A stretch of 53,657 nt of DNA from assembly GCA_020831625.1 (NCBI GenBank), contig JAFIGD010000036.1, forward strand, positions 1 to 53,657. The letters run 5' to 3'. The notes beneath the pieces were generated by a model. It was not told where the DNA came from. It did no database searches and saw only the letters and a program-made list of their open reading frames with translations. A program made the position numbers and the translations under genes. Numbering within the stretch: position 1 is the stretch's first letter; each line of letters starts with the position of its first letter. This document shows, piece after piece, positions 52,186 to 53,657 of the stretch. This DNA is from Verrucomicrobiota bacterium (lineage in GTDB: Bacteria; Verrucomicrobiota; Kiritimatiellia; SS1-B-03-39; UBA6053).

Positions 52186-53657
52186 ATGATAACCGAGATT
52201 AAATTTCGTTGCCCGTCCTGCAACCGCAAACTCAGCGTGAAACCGGAGGCTGCCGGCAAAAAAATCCGTTGCCCCGCCTGTGACGCGAAGATACAGATTC
52301 CGGAGGAGTCCCAGATTCCCAGCAATGATCACGAGGCCAAAGTCCCCGGCTACGCCACCGAGGAATGGGTCAGTTTACAGAAAGAGAAGGAAATTCTCGA
52401 AAAAGAACTGGAAACGCTTCGGACCAAAATGGAGGCCACGGAATCCCTTGAACGGAACCATGCCGAAATCAAAGAGCGCTACGAGCATCAGAAAATCAAG
52501 CTCGACGAGGCGCATGAGCGGATTGATGAACTCAGCGCCCTGCAGCGCAAACTGGAGAAAGATTTTCAGGAGCGTGAGCACGCCCTGGAACGTCTCCGGG
52601 ATGAGAAAAAAGAGCTGGAACGGGCCGGGAAAGAAAGCCTGGCCGTCAAAGAGGCCTACGACAGCCTTAAAGAGGAATCCCGCACGGTCTCGAAAGAACT
52701 GCAGGCCGCGAAAAACAAACTGGCTCAGTTCGAAGCCCTCGAACACGGCGGCGGGGAAGAGGCGAAAATCCTCCAGCACCAGTGCCAGGTCCTCCAGGAG
52801 AAAATGGATCAGTTGTCCTCCGATCTGAACCGCCACGTGGTCGATTTGGAAGTCAGCCGTAAACACGAAAAGGAACTCGCGTCCCAACTCACAAAATATA
52901 AGGCGGATAAACTCCGGGACGCAGATGCCAAAATCGAGCTGGAAGAGCGGCTTCAAAGCGAAGCCGACGCCCGTCTCGCGCTTGAAAAAGAAATTTCTGC
53001 CCTTCAGGAGGAGCAAAAGGTTCTCACCTCCTCCCGGGAAAGTGTCGAAACGTCCTTGAACAATGTTAAATCCGAACGCGACGAACTGAAAACCAAAGTC
53101 ACGGAATTGGAAGTACGGGCCGAAACCCTCGCGACTGAACTTGGCCAGGCACGCGAACAGCTCGAAGCGGATCTCGAAAGCGTGACATCCGAGCGGGATG
53201 AGCTTCAGACCAAACTAAACGATCTGGAAGCCAGCGCGGAAGCCAAATCTGCGGAACTCTCCGAAGCCCGCGCAAAATTCGAAAGCACGCTCAACAGCAT
53301 CAAAACCGAGCGGGAAGACCTCAAGACCAAACTGACCGAACTCGAAGCCAGCGCAGAAGCCAAATCCGCAGAACTCTCCGAAGCCCGCGCCAAACTTGAA
53401 TCCGACCTCAACACGGTCAAAACCGAACGGGACGGAATTCAAGCCAAACTCGCCGAACTGGAGTCCCACGCCGAATCACAGTCCGCCGAACTCACCGAAG
53501 CACGCGCTAAACTCGAGTCCGATCTGAAGGACGTCCAATCCGAGCGCGACGCGCTGAAAGCCAAACTCTCTGAGCTCGAATCCCACGCGGAATCACAGTC
53601 CACCGAACTCACCGAGGCACGCGCCAAACTCGAGTCCGAACTTAACAGCGTCAAAGC
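52186..53657 (+). CDS. zinc-ribbon protein with long repetitive coiled coil (cut by window edge)
   Basis: At least 490 residues, running off the window. The N-terminus carries a zinc ribbon with Cys9, Cys12, Cys29 and Cys32 (FRCPSCNRKL, IRCPACDAKI). From about residue 60 onward the chain is rich in Glu, Lys, Leu and Ala and should be a continuous coiled coil. From residue 291 it becomes a tandem array of 39-residue units (pattern L.SVKTERD.L..KL.ELE). There is no signal peptide or membrane segment so far. It could be a cytoplasmic structural or scaffold protein; the missing C-terminus may hold a functional domain. The ATG at 52186 is the only good start. Confidence 0.8.
   Translation, partial: MITEIKFRCPSCNRKLSVKPEAAGKKIRCPACDAKIQIPEESQIPSNDHEAKVPGYATEEWVSLQKEKEILEKELETLRTKMEATESLERNHAEIKERYEHQKIKLDEAHERIDELSALQRKLEKDFQEREHALERLRDEKKELERAGKESLAVKEAYDSLKEESRTVSKELQAAKNKLAQFEALEHGGGEEAKILQHQCQVLQEKMDQLSSDLNRHVVDLEVSRKHEKELASQLTKYKADKLRDADAKIELEERLQSEADARLALEKEISALQEEQKVLTSSRESVETSLNNVKSERDELKTKVTELEVRAETLATELGQAREQLEADLESVTSERDELQTKLNDLEASAEAKSAELSEARAKFESTLNSIKTEREDLKTKLTELEASAEAKSAELSEARAKLESDLNTVKTERDGIQAKLAELESHAESQSAELTEARAKLESDLKDVQSERDALKAKLSELESHAESQSTELTEARAKLESELNSVK
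53056..53657 (+). repeat. 117-bp tandem repeat inside the coiled-coil gene
   Basis: Units start at 53056, 53173, 53290, 53407, 53524 and 53641 (cut by the edge). Each encodes 39 residues in register. Units 53173-53640 are the most alike; the first is diverged. 39 residues equal four heptads plus one hendecad, so the array can keep a coiled-coil register. Confidence 0.85.

Overview
This window most likely comes from a Gram-negative member of the Verrucomicrobiota/PVC group, possibly Opitutia-like. The signs are a PEP-CTERM protein, a very large PilX/GspK-like pseudopilin of the Verru_Chthon type, a formylglycine-type sulfatase, a LacI regulator beside secreted polysaccharide lyases, a zinc-ribbon coiled-coil protein, and GC-rich coding sequence with strong C/G wobble. 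I see no tRNA, rRNA or CRISPR array.

Layout. 1-8.9 kb: an AddA/RecB-like helicase-nuclease with a coupled downstream gene (cut by the edge) and an upstream membrane protein, a repeat-filled 0.9 kb gap, a VC0807-like membrane protein, glutamine cyclotransferase, a secreted coiled-coil protein and a hyperacidic 150-aa protein. 9.0-11.9 kb: a tight housekeeping operon hemB-dcd-thioesterase-SDR. 11.9-32.3 kb: a polysaccharide-degradation island with different base composition. It holds a broken sulfatase, a PEP-CTERM protein, an FAD oxidoreductase, the giant pseudopilin and its partner, and then a probable seven-gene operon: a PF14099-type lyase, an alginate-lyase-like protein, a DNRLRE/CBM96-like protein, two Opp/Dpp ATPases, a fused substrate-binding-protein/permease and a second permease. 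A convergent LacI regulator closes it. Three exact copies of a 16-nt motif (AGGATAACGTGTAAAC) precede three transcription units of the island in the same relative orientation, so they look like one regulon. I read the island as a system that cuts uronic-acid polysaccharide outside the cytoplasm and imports oligosaccharides through an Opp-type transporter whose receptor is tethered to its permease.

32.3-40.4 kb: an intergenic region with a relic of the SDR gene, tandem repeats and a double hairpin, then a hybrid histidine kinase, a CPA2 antiporter and an SLC13/DASS transporter. 40.4-49.3 kb: a defence and mobile-element graveyard. It contains a Type IIG restriction-modification gene with a nonsense codon at position 20, two relics of a second such gene, a REP-associated transposase (RAYT) between two palindromic repeat clusters, and toxin or enzyme genes (hipA, ppa, parE-like) that each kept their start codon but lost the segment just behind it, while the antitoxins stayed intact. 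49.5-53.7 kb: a paralogue of the antiporter and the start of a zinc-ribbon protein with 39-residue coiled-coil repeats.

All family assignments come from reading the sequence; no database search was run.
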